In this document: piece after piece, positions 8,782 through 17,446 of the stretch
How the letters are laid out: every line of letters starts with the position of its first letter
How positions within the stretch are numbered: position 1 is the first letter of the stretch
Source: Candidatus Latescibacterota bacterium
GTDB lineage: Bacteria; Latescibacterota; Latescibacteria; Latescibacterales; Latescibacteraceae
Length of the DNA stretch: 38,256 nucleotides
NCBI GenBank assembly: GCA_016927495.1
Contig: JAFGMP010000176.1
Coordinates: 1 to 38,256, forward strand
Direction of reading: 5' to 3'
Made by a program: the position numbers and the translations under genes
The notes under the pieces: model-generated
Told to the model about the DNA's origin: nothing
Seen by the model: only the letters and a program-made list of their open reading frames with translations
The model's database searches: none

Positions 8782-8819
8782 ATTGTGAGACATTATGAGA
8801 CATTATGAGACATTATGAG
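8782..8819 (+). repeat. 10-bp tandem repeat spanning the histidine kinase start codon
   Basis: The unit ATTATGAGAC occurs three times (8792, 8802 and a final copy at 8812 that diverges after ATTATGAG), preceded by a copy with one change (ATTGTGAGAC, 8782). Each exact unit carries an ATG, at 8795, 8805 and 8815, and because 10 is not a multiple of 3 each lies in a different frame. Only the ATG at 8815 opens the kinase. The other two open five- and seven-codon frames that stop at 8820-8822 and 8816-8818, overlapping the kinase start. Confidence 0.9.
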
Positions 8820-11800
8820 TAAAAATATTAAAATCGAGGAGTTGGAGCAGCGCTGTCGCGAGGCCGAAGGAAAAATTGCCTATCTGAAAGAGGTCGAAGC
8901 GCGTGAAGCGCATATTAAACAGGTCCTGCTGGCTATCAGGAACGTTAACCAACTCATCGTGGCCGAAGACGACCCGGTACATTTAGTTGAAGGAATATGC
9001 AAACAACTGACCGAGACGATAGGTTATCTGAACGCATGGATTGTCCTGCTGAATAAAAACGATTCCGGAGTTTCAGCGACGGCCGCATCAGGATTCGACA
9101 GCAGCTTCGATATCCTTACCAAACGTATTGAACGTGGTAATTTCCCTTCCTGTATGCGACGGGCCCTTGAATGTGACACAGTCGTCGTGTTTGAAGATCC
9201 GAAAACCGAGTGTACGGATTGTCCTTTATCGACTGAATATGGGGATCATACCCGATTGAGTTGCCGGATAAACCATGGTGACAAAATTTACGGTATCCTT
9301 TCGGTATCTGTCCCGGCTATTTACGCTAAAGATAAGGAAGAGCGGAACTTATTCAATGAACTCACGAGTGACCTGGCTTTCGCCCTCCACAAGATTGAGG
9401 CAGTAAAAAGTATGCGCGAAAGCCAGCGGGACTTAAAACGCGCACAAGCCGTAGCACAAATCGGTTCGTGGCGTTTTGACCTTAATACCGGTATTGTTAT
9501 CGCGTCGAATGAAGCTCGCAGAATATATGGTTTGGATGAAAAAGAATGGTCGATAGAACGAGTTCAGACCATCCCCCTGAAGCAATATCGTGATGCGCTT
9601 GACAACAAATTGAAGAAGCTAATTCATGAAGGGGCGCCCTACGACATCGAATTTCAAATATGCCGGCAGTCAGACAATGCCATACGATACATACATTCGG
9701 TTGCCGAGTATGATGCTGAGCAGAACATTGTCATTGGCACAATTCAGGATATCACCGAGCAAAAAAACGCCGAATATGCGCTTCGTGAAAGTGAGACAAA
9801 TCTCCTGGAGGCTCAACAAATCGCTCTTATGGGTCGATGGGAAATGAACCAGACGACACATAAACTGCAATGGTCAGATACTATTTTCGATATTTTCGAG
9901 GTGGATCCGGCGACGTTTGATGTCAACTATGAGGCATTTCTTAATCTTGTTCACCCTGATGATAGAGAAATGGTAAATCAAGCTTTCACCCAATCAGTTA
10001 TCAACAGGCAATCTTATAATGTTGAACACCGACTGCTGATGGGGGACGGACGAATAAAATGGCTGAATGAGAGGTGTCGTACAGATTATGATGAACAGGG
10101 ACGACCCATTCGTTCCGTGGGTATTGTGCAGGATATTACAGAGCGTAAGCAGGCTGAGAAAGCTATACGACAGCAACATGAGCGATTGGAATTCGTTATC
10201 GACGGTTCCCGACTGGGGACATGGTCATGGAATGTTCAGACGAATGAAACCGTCTTTAACGAAACATGGGCTGCGATGCTTGGTTATACACTTAAAGAAC
10301 TGACACCTTATAGCTATGAAACATGGAAAAAGCTTGTTCATCCTGACGATTTGCCGCAGGCTGAGAAATATTTAAATCGCTGCTTGGAAGGAAAAATACC
10401 CGATTACGAATGTGAATTCCGCATGAAGCACAAGGACAGGCATTGGGTTTGGATTCTTGACCGGGGCCGTGTTATGACCCGTGATATCGAAAACAAGCCT
10501 ATTTCTATGTTCGGCACACATGCCGATATTACTGAGCGCAAACGTGCAACAGAAACCATCAGGGAACGTGAACAATTCCTTCGCACGATACTCCAGACCA
10601 CAGCGGACGGTTTCTGGGTAGTTGACAGTGAAGGAAAGATTACCGAAGTCAACGACGCATATTGTGCAATGTCCGGTTATGAGCGATATGAGATAATGTG
10701 CATGGGCATCGGTGATCTGGACGCTGAGGAGACACCGGAGGACACTGCAGCCCGAATTGAAAGAATCATTGTAAGCAGATCTGAAATTTTCGAGGCGCGA
10801 CACCGGCGCAAGGACGGCAGCATATTACCCGTTGAAGTCTCGGCCACCTTCATGCAGGAGTATGGTGGACAATTTGTGTGCTTCTGCCGGGATATGAGTG
10901 AGCGTAAACGTCAAGATGAGCATATCGAACTGCTCGGCCGGATGCTCGACGCTGCACCTGCAGCAATTACCATTCATGACACCGAAGGTCGGTTCGTTTA
11001 CGTAAATCAGGAAACATTGTCTTTGCATGGTTACGACAACATAAACGAATTTCTTGATATCAATCTGCATGAACTGGATGTACCCGAAAGCGAAGCATTA
11101 CTGGCAGAACGTTTCAAGCAAATCGCTGAGGAAGGCGAGGCTCGTTTTGAAGTATCCCATTACCGCAAGGACGGCTCAACTTTCCCCCTTGAAATATTGG
11201 CAAAATCCATCGATTGGCATGGAGAACCCTGCGTTCTCAGCATCGCTACCGACATCACCGACCGTAAACACGCTGAGGAGGCATTACGTGAGAACGAAGC
11301 TAAGTTCCGCGGAATGGCTGAGAATTTATCGGATGTACTATTCATTACCAACATTCAAGGAAGTATCGATTATATCTCACCTTCGGCCCAAAAAATATTC
11401 TTCCGGGAAGCCGCAGAGATGATCGGACATCCATTTTTTGAGTATCTGCAGGATAAGCAAATTCCTATTGCGATAGAGCAATTTAAACACACACTGTCCT
11501 CAGGTGAGCGTACCATCAATTTTTCACTGGAAATGAAAAGAAAAGACGGATCAAACTTCTGGGGCGAGTTGAGCGCATCCACTTTGAGTAAGGGAAAAAG
11601 CATCATCGGTACGCTTGGCGTGATTCGCGATATCACCGAGCGAAAACTGGCGGAGGAGGAACTACGCAAAAAGTCGGAAGCGATGGAAGCCTCGACAGAA
11701 GGTATGGCGATTCTCGATGCCGATGGCAAATATATCTATCTGAACGCCGCTCATGCAATAATCTACGGTTACGATGATTCTAGTGAGCTAGTGGGAAAAA

Positions 11801-13551
11801 GTTGGCAGGTACTTTACGATCAACCGGAACTCGGCAGGTTTGTCAACGAAATCATGCCGGTTTTCCAACGTGAAGGCGCCTGGAGCGGTGAAGCGATAGG
11901 CAAAAAGAAAGATGGAAGCGCGTTTCCGCAGGAAGTCTCCCTGACCGCGCTTGACGATGGCGGACTCATTTGCGTCGTTCAGGATATCACAGAACGCAAA
12001 AAGGCAGAAAATGAACTGCAAAGACATGAAAGTCAGTTGCAGCAGATATTCGAAATTTTGCCCATTGGACTATGGTTAGCCGACAAAGACGGTACATTAC
12101 TGCGCGGCAACTTGGCAGGTGTGAAAATATGGGGCGTAGAACCGCATATGGCAATTTCCGAATATGGCATTTTCAAAGCCTGGCGATTGCCTTCCCACGA
12201 ACCTGTCCGACCTGAGGATTGGGCCCTGGCGAAAACTATTCGCAACGGGGTCACTATTGTCGATGAGCTTCTGGAAATCGAATCCTTTGACGGTAAGAGA
12301 AAGACCATATTAAACTACACAGCGCCCGTGTTGGATAACAACGGTAAGGTCGACGGCGCCATTGTGATCAATTTGGACATCAGCGACCGCCAGGCGCTCG
12401 AAAACCAACTCCGCCAGGCCCACAAAATGGAGGCTGTCGGACGCCTTGCCGGGGGTGTGGCACACGATTTTAACAATATGCTCAATGTCATACTCGGAAA
12501 TACTGAACTGGTTATTCATGATTTACCAACTGACAGCCCTATACATGACGATCTGAATGAAATCCGAAAAGCCGCCGAGCGCTCTGCTGACCTCACCCGT
12601 CAATTACTTGCTTTCGCCCGGCGTCAGACAGTAGCGCCTAAAGTACTTGATCTCAACAATACCATCGAATCCATGCTCAAGATGCTTGGAAGGCTTATCG
12701 GAGAAGACATCGACCTGCTTTGGAAACCTGCAAAAAACACGGAGCCAGTCCGCATCGATCCTGCCCAGGTCGATCAATTGCTCGCTAATTTAGTCGTCAA
12801 CGCCCGAGATGCCATAGGCCATAATGTGGGCAAAGTCACCATCGAGACAGACCTGTTCGAGTTCGACGATGATTATTGTACAACGCACACCGGTTTTGTT
12901 CCTGGCCGCTATGTCATGCTGGCTGTCAGCGACGACGGCTGTGGAATGGACAAGGAAACCACGGCGCAAATCTTTGAACCGTTTTTCACCACCAAAAAGG
13001 TCGGTGAAGGAACGGGCCTCGGTTTATCCACCGTGTACGGTATCGTCAAACAGAATCATGGGCTTATAAACGTCTACAGCGAATATGGCCAGGGAACTAC
13101 TTTTCGGATTTATCTGCCTGTATATCCAGACGGCTCGTCTGAAGAGGATAAGGAAAAGTACGCGGCCGCACCAATATTACGTGGTTATGAAACAATAATG
13201 TTGGTCGAGGATGAACCGGCTATCCTGTCTCTTGGGAGAAGAATGCTCGAACGGCTGGGATATCATGTGATAGCCGCTTCCACACCGGGCGAGGCCATTC
13301 GACAGGCCGAAGAACATGCCGGCAAGATCGACTTGCTTATTACCGACGTGGTTATGCCGGAAATGAACGGACGTGATGTGGCCCAAAACCTGCTCTCGCT
13401 TTACCCGAATATTAAAAGCCTGTTCATGTCCGGTTATACCGCCAATGTCATCGCTCATCAGGGCGTTCTGGACGAGGGTGTACAATTCATCCAGAAACCG
13501 TTCTCGATGCAGGATCTTAGTCGAAAAGTGCGGGATGTTCTGGACGAGTGA
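8815..13551 (+). CDS. Soluble GAF / eight-PAS hybrid sensor histidine kinase
   Basis: The 1578-residue protein starts with a short coiled coil (to about 35) and a GAF domain (about 35-195) with a Cys-rich CTDCP segment. Eight PAS/PAC units follow, their ends marked by DIT(E/D)RK-type motifs near residues 312, 439, 571, 693, 813, 939, 1057 and 1188. The transmitter has the phosphoacceptor His1217 in GGVAHDFNNML, the N box LLANLVVNARDAI (about 1322-1334), a G1 box DDGCGMD (about 1375) and GLGLSTV (about 1401). A receiver closes it (IMLVEDEP near 1461; likely phosphoacceptor Asp1511 in LITDVVMPEMNG). There is no membrane segment, so it should sense internal or diffusible cues such as redox, gas or small ligands. 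No output regulator is adjacent. There is no good ribosome-binding site: the start codon lies in a 10-bp tandem repeat. Confidence 0.95.
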   Translation: MSKNIKIEELEQRCREAEGKIAYLKEVEAREAHIKQVLLAIRNVNQLIVAEDDPVHLVEGICKQLTETIGYLNAWIVLLNKNDSGVSATAASGFDSSFDILTKRIERGNFPSCMRRALECDTVVVFEDPKTECTDCPLSTEYGDHTRLSCRINHGDKIYGILSVSVPAIYAKDKEERNLFNELTSDLAFALHKIEAVKSMRESQRDLKRAQAVAQIGSWRFDLNTGIVIASNEARRIYGLDEKEWSIERVQTIPLKQYRDALDNKLKKLIHEGAPYDIEFQICRQSDNAIRYIHSVAEYDAEQNIVIGTIQDITEQKNAEYALRESETNLLEAQQIALMGRWEMNQTTHKLQWSDTIFDIFEVDPATFDVNYEAFLNLVHPDDREMVNQAFTQSVINRQSYNVEHRLLMGDGRIKWLNERCRTDYDEQGRPIRSVGIVQDITERKQAEKAIRQQHERLEFVIDGSRLGTWSWNVQTNETVFNETWAAMLGYTLKELTPYSYETWKKLVHPDDLPQAEKYLNRCLEGKIPDYECEFRMKHKDRHWVWILDRGRVMTRDIENKPISMFGTHADITERKRATETIREREQFLRTILQTTADGFWVVDSEGKITEVNDAYCAMSGYERYEIMCMGIGDLDAEETPEDTAARIERIIVSRSEIFEARHRRKDGSILPVEVSATFMQEYGGQFVCFCRDMSERKRQDEHIELLGRMLDAAPAAITIHDTEGRFVYVNQETLSLHGYDNINEFLDINLHELDVPESEALLAERFKQIAEEGEARFEVSHYRKDGSTFPLEILAKSIDWHGEPCVLSIATDITDRKHAEEALRENEAKFRGMAENLSDVLFITNIQGSIDYISPSAQKIFFREAAEMIGHPFFEYLQDKQIPIAIEQFKHTLSSGERTINFSLEMKRKDGSNFWGELSASTLSKGKSIIGTLGVIRDITERKLAEEELRKKSEAMEASTEGMAILDADGKYIYLNAAHAIIYGYDDSSELVGKSWQVLYDQPELGRFVNEIMPVFQREGAWSGEAIGKKKDGSAFPQEVSLTALDDGGLICVVQDITERKKAENELQRHESQLQQIFEILPIGLWLADKDGTLLRGNLAGVKIWGVEPHMAISEYGIFKAWRLPSHEPVRPEDWALAKTIRNGVTIVDELLEIESFDGKRKTILNYTAPVLDNNGKVDGAIVINLDISDRQALENQLRQAHKMEAVGRLAGGVAHDFNNMLNVILGNTELVIHDLPTDSPIHDDLNEIRKAAERSADLTRQLLAFARRQTVAPKVLDLNNTIESMLKMLGRLIGEDIDLLWKPAKNTEPVRIDPAQVDQLLANLVVNARDAIGHNVGKVTIETDLFEFDDDYCTTHTGFVPGRYVMLAVSDDGCGMDKETTAQIFEPFFTTKKVGEGTGLGLSTVYGIVKQNHGLINVYSEYGQGTTFRIYLPVYPDGSSEEDKEKYAAAPILRGYETIMLVEDEPAILSLGRRMLERLGYHVIAASTPGEAIRQAEEHAGKIDLLITDVVMPEMNGRDVAQNLLSLYPNIKSLFMSGYTANVIAHQGVLDEGVQFIQKPFSMQDLSRKVRDVLDE

Positions 13552-13689
13552 GAAAAAAAATAATAATTTCTTACACATTTCACTTTACCGATGCACCATA
13601 TGGTTTGATACAGTACTTCAATCGGATTCGTTTCAACAATTTTTATTATATTTTCAGTTCAATTGTTTGTTTATAAACAGGGATATTCA

Positions 13690-14529
13690 ATGTATCAGGA
13701 AGATATGCTTGATTATTTTCAGTCAAAAATGAAAAAAGTCAAAAAAAACTATTCATCAGCCCTGAAAAAAAACGATCCTGATGGTGTTCACGATTTACGG
13801 GTTGATTTGAAACGGCTTAAGGCATATTACAACCTGATTGAATCAATAAACCGGAATTTCAAATCAAAAAATGAATTTAAAATCTTTAAAATAATAGCAG
13901 ATAATACCGGATGTTTACGTGATACCCAGGTTCAGAAAGACCTGATAAAAAAAATGAATGAATCATTGATGCCGGATATTCATGAGTATCTGCAATTTCT
14001 CGTAACTATTGAAAAACACCATTATGAGTTATTCTGCAAATTTTCGCAATCAAAACCTCTCGAAAAACTGAAAGACAGTACGAATAGTATAACACATGCC
14101 CTTAAAAACATTAGTCCGGTACGAGCGGAAACCAGGGCGCAGGGACGTTTTTTCAATTTGCGAAACAATTTAATTCTTTTAAGCAGCAACCGCAGGCTAA
14201 GTGAAAATATCCTGCATAAGGTGAGAAAACAAACAAAAGAAACCCACTATACTCTTGAGATAATCAACCACAGCTTTCACATTTTCCCGGACTGGAAAGA
14301 ATTTACAGATGAGATAAGTAAAGTGCATAAACTCCTCGGCGACTGGCATGATTTGGATGTCGGTCTGATAACACTCCGTAATTTTATAAAGGATAACAAG
14401 GGCAGTCTTCCCGATGAACCATACGCTATACTCGCAAAACACATACAGGACAGTAAAAAGGATTTACGGACTCATTTCCGAAAAACCTTTAACGAATTTA
14501 TCCGGGCAGCGTCTCATTATGAATTGTGA
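13690..14529 (+). CDS. CHAD domain protein
   Basis: The chosen ATG at 13690 gives 279 residues and has AGGG 7-10 bases upstream; a longer reading from a TTG at 13663 adds only an unconvincing leader. CHAD domains are helical, rich in conserved His and Lys/Arg, and bind polyphosphate. The first repeat shows VHDLRVDLKRLKAYY (about 33-47) with His34, Arg37, Lys41 and Arg42; the second half repeats it as LHKVRKQTKETHYTLE followed by HKLLGDWHDLDVGL. There is no CYTH domain or signal peptide. It lies 138 bases after the kinase stop and may be read through from it. The gene converges on the serine hydrolase at 14568. Polyphosphate binding is family knowledge; a link to the kinase is speculation. Confidence 0.87.
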   Translation: MYQEDMLDYFQSKMKKVKKNYSSALKKNDPDGVHDLRVDLKRLKAYYNLIESINRNFKSKNEFKIFKIIADNTGCLRDTQVQKDLIKKMNESLMPDIHEYLQFLVTIEKHHYELFCKFSQSKPLEKLKDSTNSITHALKNISPVRAETRAQGRFFNLRNNLILLSSNRRLSENILHKVRKQTKETHYTLEIINHSFHIFPDWKEFTDEISKVHKLLGDWHDLDVGLITLRNFIKDNKGSLPDEPYAILAKHIQDSKKDLRTHFRKTFNEFIRAASHYEL

Positions 14530-14567
14530 AACAGCGTCGGGAAGATTGTGAGAACATGGGTTCACTT

Positions 14568-15848
14568 TCAGTCAATTATCGCCTGGTATGTAAGTATCCT
14601 GAATTTCCGGTGTTGTGATTTATCACCTTCACCTCTGATCTGACTCATGAAAATTCCAATCAATTCTTCTTTCGGATCTATCCAGAAAAGGGTATGATAA
14701 GCGCCGCCCCAACCGAAAGTTCCGACAGACTCGATGTCTCCCGGATAAAAACGGATTCCCACACCGAATCCGTACCGGTCACCATGAGTGGCACGGGTAT
14801 CATCCGATTCTCTTAAAATATCGATTCCTCCGGTTGTATCGTGTGTCATCAGTTCAACCGTCTTCCGGCTCAGTATGCGAACGCCATCCAGTTCTCCCCC
14901 GTTTAATAACATCTGGCTGAAACGCGCATAATCTTTGACAGTGGAACACAGACCCCCACCGCCCGAAAAATATGTATGAGGACCAGTATACATTGCATCG
15001 ACAGATTCCTGCGATTGTCTGTCCAGACCGCCATTCTTGTTTTTAATGTAGTATGTAGCGAGACGGGACAGTTTTTCATCCGGTGGGAAAAAGTACGTAT
15101 CGTTCATCCTCAGCGGTTTAAAAATCCGTTCCCTGAAAAATTCATCGAGTGTCATGCCGGACACAATTTCGATAAAATAACCAATTACATCATTCGACAG
15201 GCCGTACGACCATTCTTCTCCCGGATTATGCTGCAGCGGAAGCCCGGCCAGTTTTTTCACCATGTCACCGATCATGCCATCAGTGGACTGTAAACCACTG
15301 GAAACTCCGGCATTTGTATAAAATTCAGAGAGTTTGCCACTACCATAGGTTATCCCGGATGTATGATTTAACAGGTGACGAATCGTAATTTCTCCTTGTG
15401 CAGGAACGAGTTCAAAGGAATCACCATTATTTGATGATTTGATGACTTGCATATTTGAGAATTCTTTTATATATTTACCGATGGGATCACTGAGCAAAAA
15501 ACAGCCCTCCTCATAGAGCATCATAGCCGCGACTGCGGTAATTGGTTTAGTCATGGAGGCTATTCTGAAAATAATGTTCTCAGTCATAGGCTCGCCTGTC
15601 CCGAATGCCGTTTGTCCATATGATTCCATATGGACAATTTTTCCGTGACGGGCGATCAATGTTACACAACCGGGAATCCGGTGGCTGTCGACATATTTCT
15701 GCATAACGGGTGTTATACGTGCCAGCCTTGCAGATGACATACCAACCTGTTCCGGAGTTGCAGACAGCAATCCCTGAGCAATTGAAAACCGAGGAAGAAT
15801 CAACAGGATGAGCATTTGACATACAGTAATGTAATAACTTTTTTTCAT
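14568..15848 (-). CDS. Exported serine hydrolase of the beta-lactamase class C / EstB fold
   Basis: The 426-residue protein has a signal peptide (MKKSYYITVCQMLILLILPR, cleavage near SIAQG). The serine-active-site motif is IASMTKPITA (Ser98 and Lys101), the tyrosine motif is WSYGLSNDVIGY (Tyr215), and the third motif region is FGWGGAYHTLFWIDP near the C-terminus, with Gly-Gly in place of the KTG of true beta-lactamases. This pattern is that of penicillin-binding-protein-like esterases and peptidases rather than antibiotic resistance enzymes. A good AAAGGAT ribosome-binding site precedes the ATG at 15848. It stands alone, convergent with the CHAD gene and divergent from the HD-GYP gene. The substrate is unknown; an ester or D-amino acid amide is plausible. 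Confidence 0.92.
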   Translation of the reverse strand: MKKSYYITVCQMLILLILPRFSIAQGLLSATPEQVGMSSARLARITPVMQKYVDSHRIPGCVTLIARHGKIVHMESYGQTAFGTGEPMTENIIFRIASMTKPITAVAAMMLYEEGCFLLSDPIGKYIKEFSNMQVIKSSNNGDSFELVPAQGEITIRHLLNHTSGITYGSGKLSEFYTNAGVSSGLQSTDGMIGDMVKKLAGLPLQHNPGEEWSYGLSNDVIGYFIEIVSGMTLDEFFRERIFKPLRMNDTYFFPPDEKLSRLATYYIKNKNGGLDRQSQESVDAMYTGPHTYFSGGGGLCSTVKDYARFSQMLLNGGELDGVRILSRKTVELMTHDTTGGIDILRESDDTRATHGDRYGFGVGIRFYPGDIESVGTFGWGGAYHTLFWIDPKEELIGIFMSQIRGEGDKSQHRKFRILTYQAIID

Positions 15849-16162
15849 AAATTTATCCTTTCCGGATTATTATTTTTTTAGCTGTAAGGCACTTATGGTA
15901 AATTTAAGAATTCTGATACACTATAATATCCATTTATAAGAGCATGTAAAAATTATATAATACCTAACAAAAGTTCTATTATATTATTAAGACAACACAA
16001 ACAGGTGACGAAAAATGTCTTTATACGGAAAATACATACATTCTGTATGGTTTGACGTAAAGATCACTTAACACAGCTGATTAAACAACACTAAAATTAC
16101 CAATGATCAATATGTGTAACTTATACGATTAGATATAATATAAATAGAAAGGTCAGGGCAGC
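15849..16162. other. 314-bp divergent intergenic region
   Basis: This AT-rich region lies between the minus-strand serine hydrolase and the plus-strand HD-GYP gene. TATAAT at 16134-16139 is well placed for the HD-GYP gene but has no recognisable -35 at 16-18 bases. No gene, hairpin terminator or clear operator is visible. Confidence 0.4.
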
Positions 16163-17338
16163 ATGAGATTAATTTCCCTGAATGAAATAGAACCCAATAT
16201 GGTTCTTGGAAAATCAATTTACAGTTTCAACAATAAATTGCTGCTCGGCGCGGGATTTCGGCTGTCATCCGAATTTAAAACCAAACTGGTGGAAAGAGGA
16301 TATAATCACATATACATTATGGAAGAAGGAACGGAAGACGTTATCCCTGAAGACATCATTTCCGATGAAGTAAAATATCATGCCAAATCCCGTATCAGCG
16401 ACGAAGCCGAAGAGGTGCATTCTCTTCTGAAAATAAAAGACATCAGCCATAAAAAAGTATATGATTTATTACGAAACGGATATTTGAAAAATGTGAATAT
16501 TACCTATGAAATGAAAAAGGTAGTAAATGAAATTTTTGCCGATATAACGAGTATGGGTGTGACAACACTTAATACTGCATTATTCAAGTCAAAAGACAGC
16601 TATCAGATGGACCATGCATTAAATACAAGTGTTTTATCAATACTGATCGGGAAAAAATATGGTTTCAGCAAAGAGGAACTGTTGAGTCTCGGGCTTGGAG
16701 CTTTTCTTCATGATTTTGGTAAAATCGTTCTTGAAAAAATCAGATCCGCAAACCCGAATTCAAAAACAGCAGATGAACTCCTGAATGAACATCCGACCTT
16801 CGGTTATCTTGTCGTCCATAACAGTAAAAGCGCATCACCTATCGTGTCTCAAATTATAAATCAACATCATGAATGTCAGGATGGTTCCGGTTTTCCGATA
16901 GGCAGAAAAGGGGAAAATATCCCTCCGACAAGGTCGGTACAAAGAAAACTGAAAGGTGGGATTTTCAGGCTTGCCGAGATTGTAAGCGTAGCAAATGCCT
17001 ATGATAACCTTGTAATGAATCCGCTTACGGATAAAGCGCTTTCTCCGTCTGAAGCGATAAAACAATTGATATTAAACGCAGGAACAATGTACAACAAACA
17101 TATAGTAAATACACTAACCACTATTATTCCCTTTTATCCGGTAGGCACACTCGTAAGAATTAAAAATATAGCTGATCAATCTCTGATCGGATACAGAGGA
17201 GTTGTGGCAAAAATAAATAAAGATATGTTAAATAAACCTTTTGTAATACTAATTTATAATAAATCAATGAAACGAATAAAACCCAAACTGCTCGATACAG
17301 CTAAATTAAAAAACGTCGACCTTGAACTGGTATTGTGA
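16163..17338 (+). CDS. HD-GYP-type cyclic-di-GMP phosphodiesterase candidate
   Basis: HD-GYP proteins hydrolyse the second messenger cyclic di-GMP. The 391-residue protein has an N-terminal region (1-125) of the kind found in stand-alone HD-GYP proteins (ISLNEIEPNMVLGKSIY). The catalytic domain follows with His151, FLHDFGK (His183, Asp184), NEHPTFGY (His210), QHHECQDGSGFP (235-245) and an AxANAYDNL segment. The GYP triplet reads GFP: the Tyr is replaced by Phe, a conservative change seen in some members. All metal-ligand positions look intact, so activity is likely. A C-terminal tail of about 90 residues is less conserved. AGGTCAGGG is a good ribosome-binding site. There is no membrane segment or adjacent GGDEF gene. 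It may regulate adhesion, motility or secretion in response to the levels of the messenger. Confidence 0.9.
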   Translation: MRLISLNEIEPNMVLGKSIYSFNNKLLLGAGFRLSSEFKTKLVERGYNHIYIMEEGTEDVIPEDIISDEVKYHAKSRISDEAEEVHSLLKIKDISHKKVYDLLRNGYLKNVNITYEMKKVVNEIFADITSMGVTTLNTALFKSKDSYQMDHALNTSVLSILIGKKYGFSKEELLSLGLGAFLHDFGKIVLEKIRSANPNSKTADELLNEHPTFGYLVVHNSKSASPIVSQIINQHHECQDGSGFPIGRKGENIPPTRSVQRKLKGGIFRLAEIVSVANAYDNLVMNPLTDKALSPSEAIKQLILNAGTMYNKHIVNTLTTIIPFYPVGTLVRIKNIADQSLIGYRGVVAKINKDMLNKPFVILIYNKSMKRIKPKLLDTAKLKNVDLELVL

Positions 17339-17371
17339 TTTATATTATACCGGTTTTTTTTAAAATAGCCG

Positions 17372-17405
17372 AGGTGTAAGGGCGCAGCATTCTGTGCCCC
17401 TACCT
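17372..17405. terminator. GC-rich hairpin between convergent genes (terminator or dispersed palindrome)
   Basis: AGGTGTAAGGGCGCAG (17372-17387) pairs imperfectly with CTGTGCCCCTACCT (17392-17405) around a four-base loop, and is followed on the plus strand by TTTTAAAATTTTTT. It lies between the convergent HD-GYP and GH2 genes and could end both transcripts. The GGGGC...GCCCC palindromic style also recalls dispersed palindromes found in many environmental genomes. Confidence 0.6.
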
Positions 17406-17446
17406 TTTAAAATTTTTTCCATAAATTTGAGCTTTTTAAGAAATTC

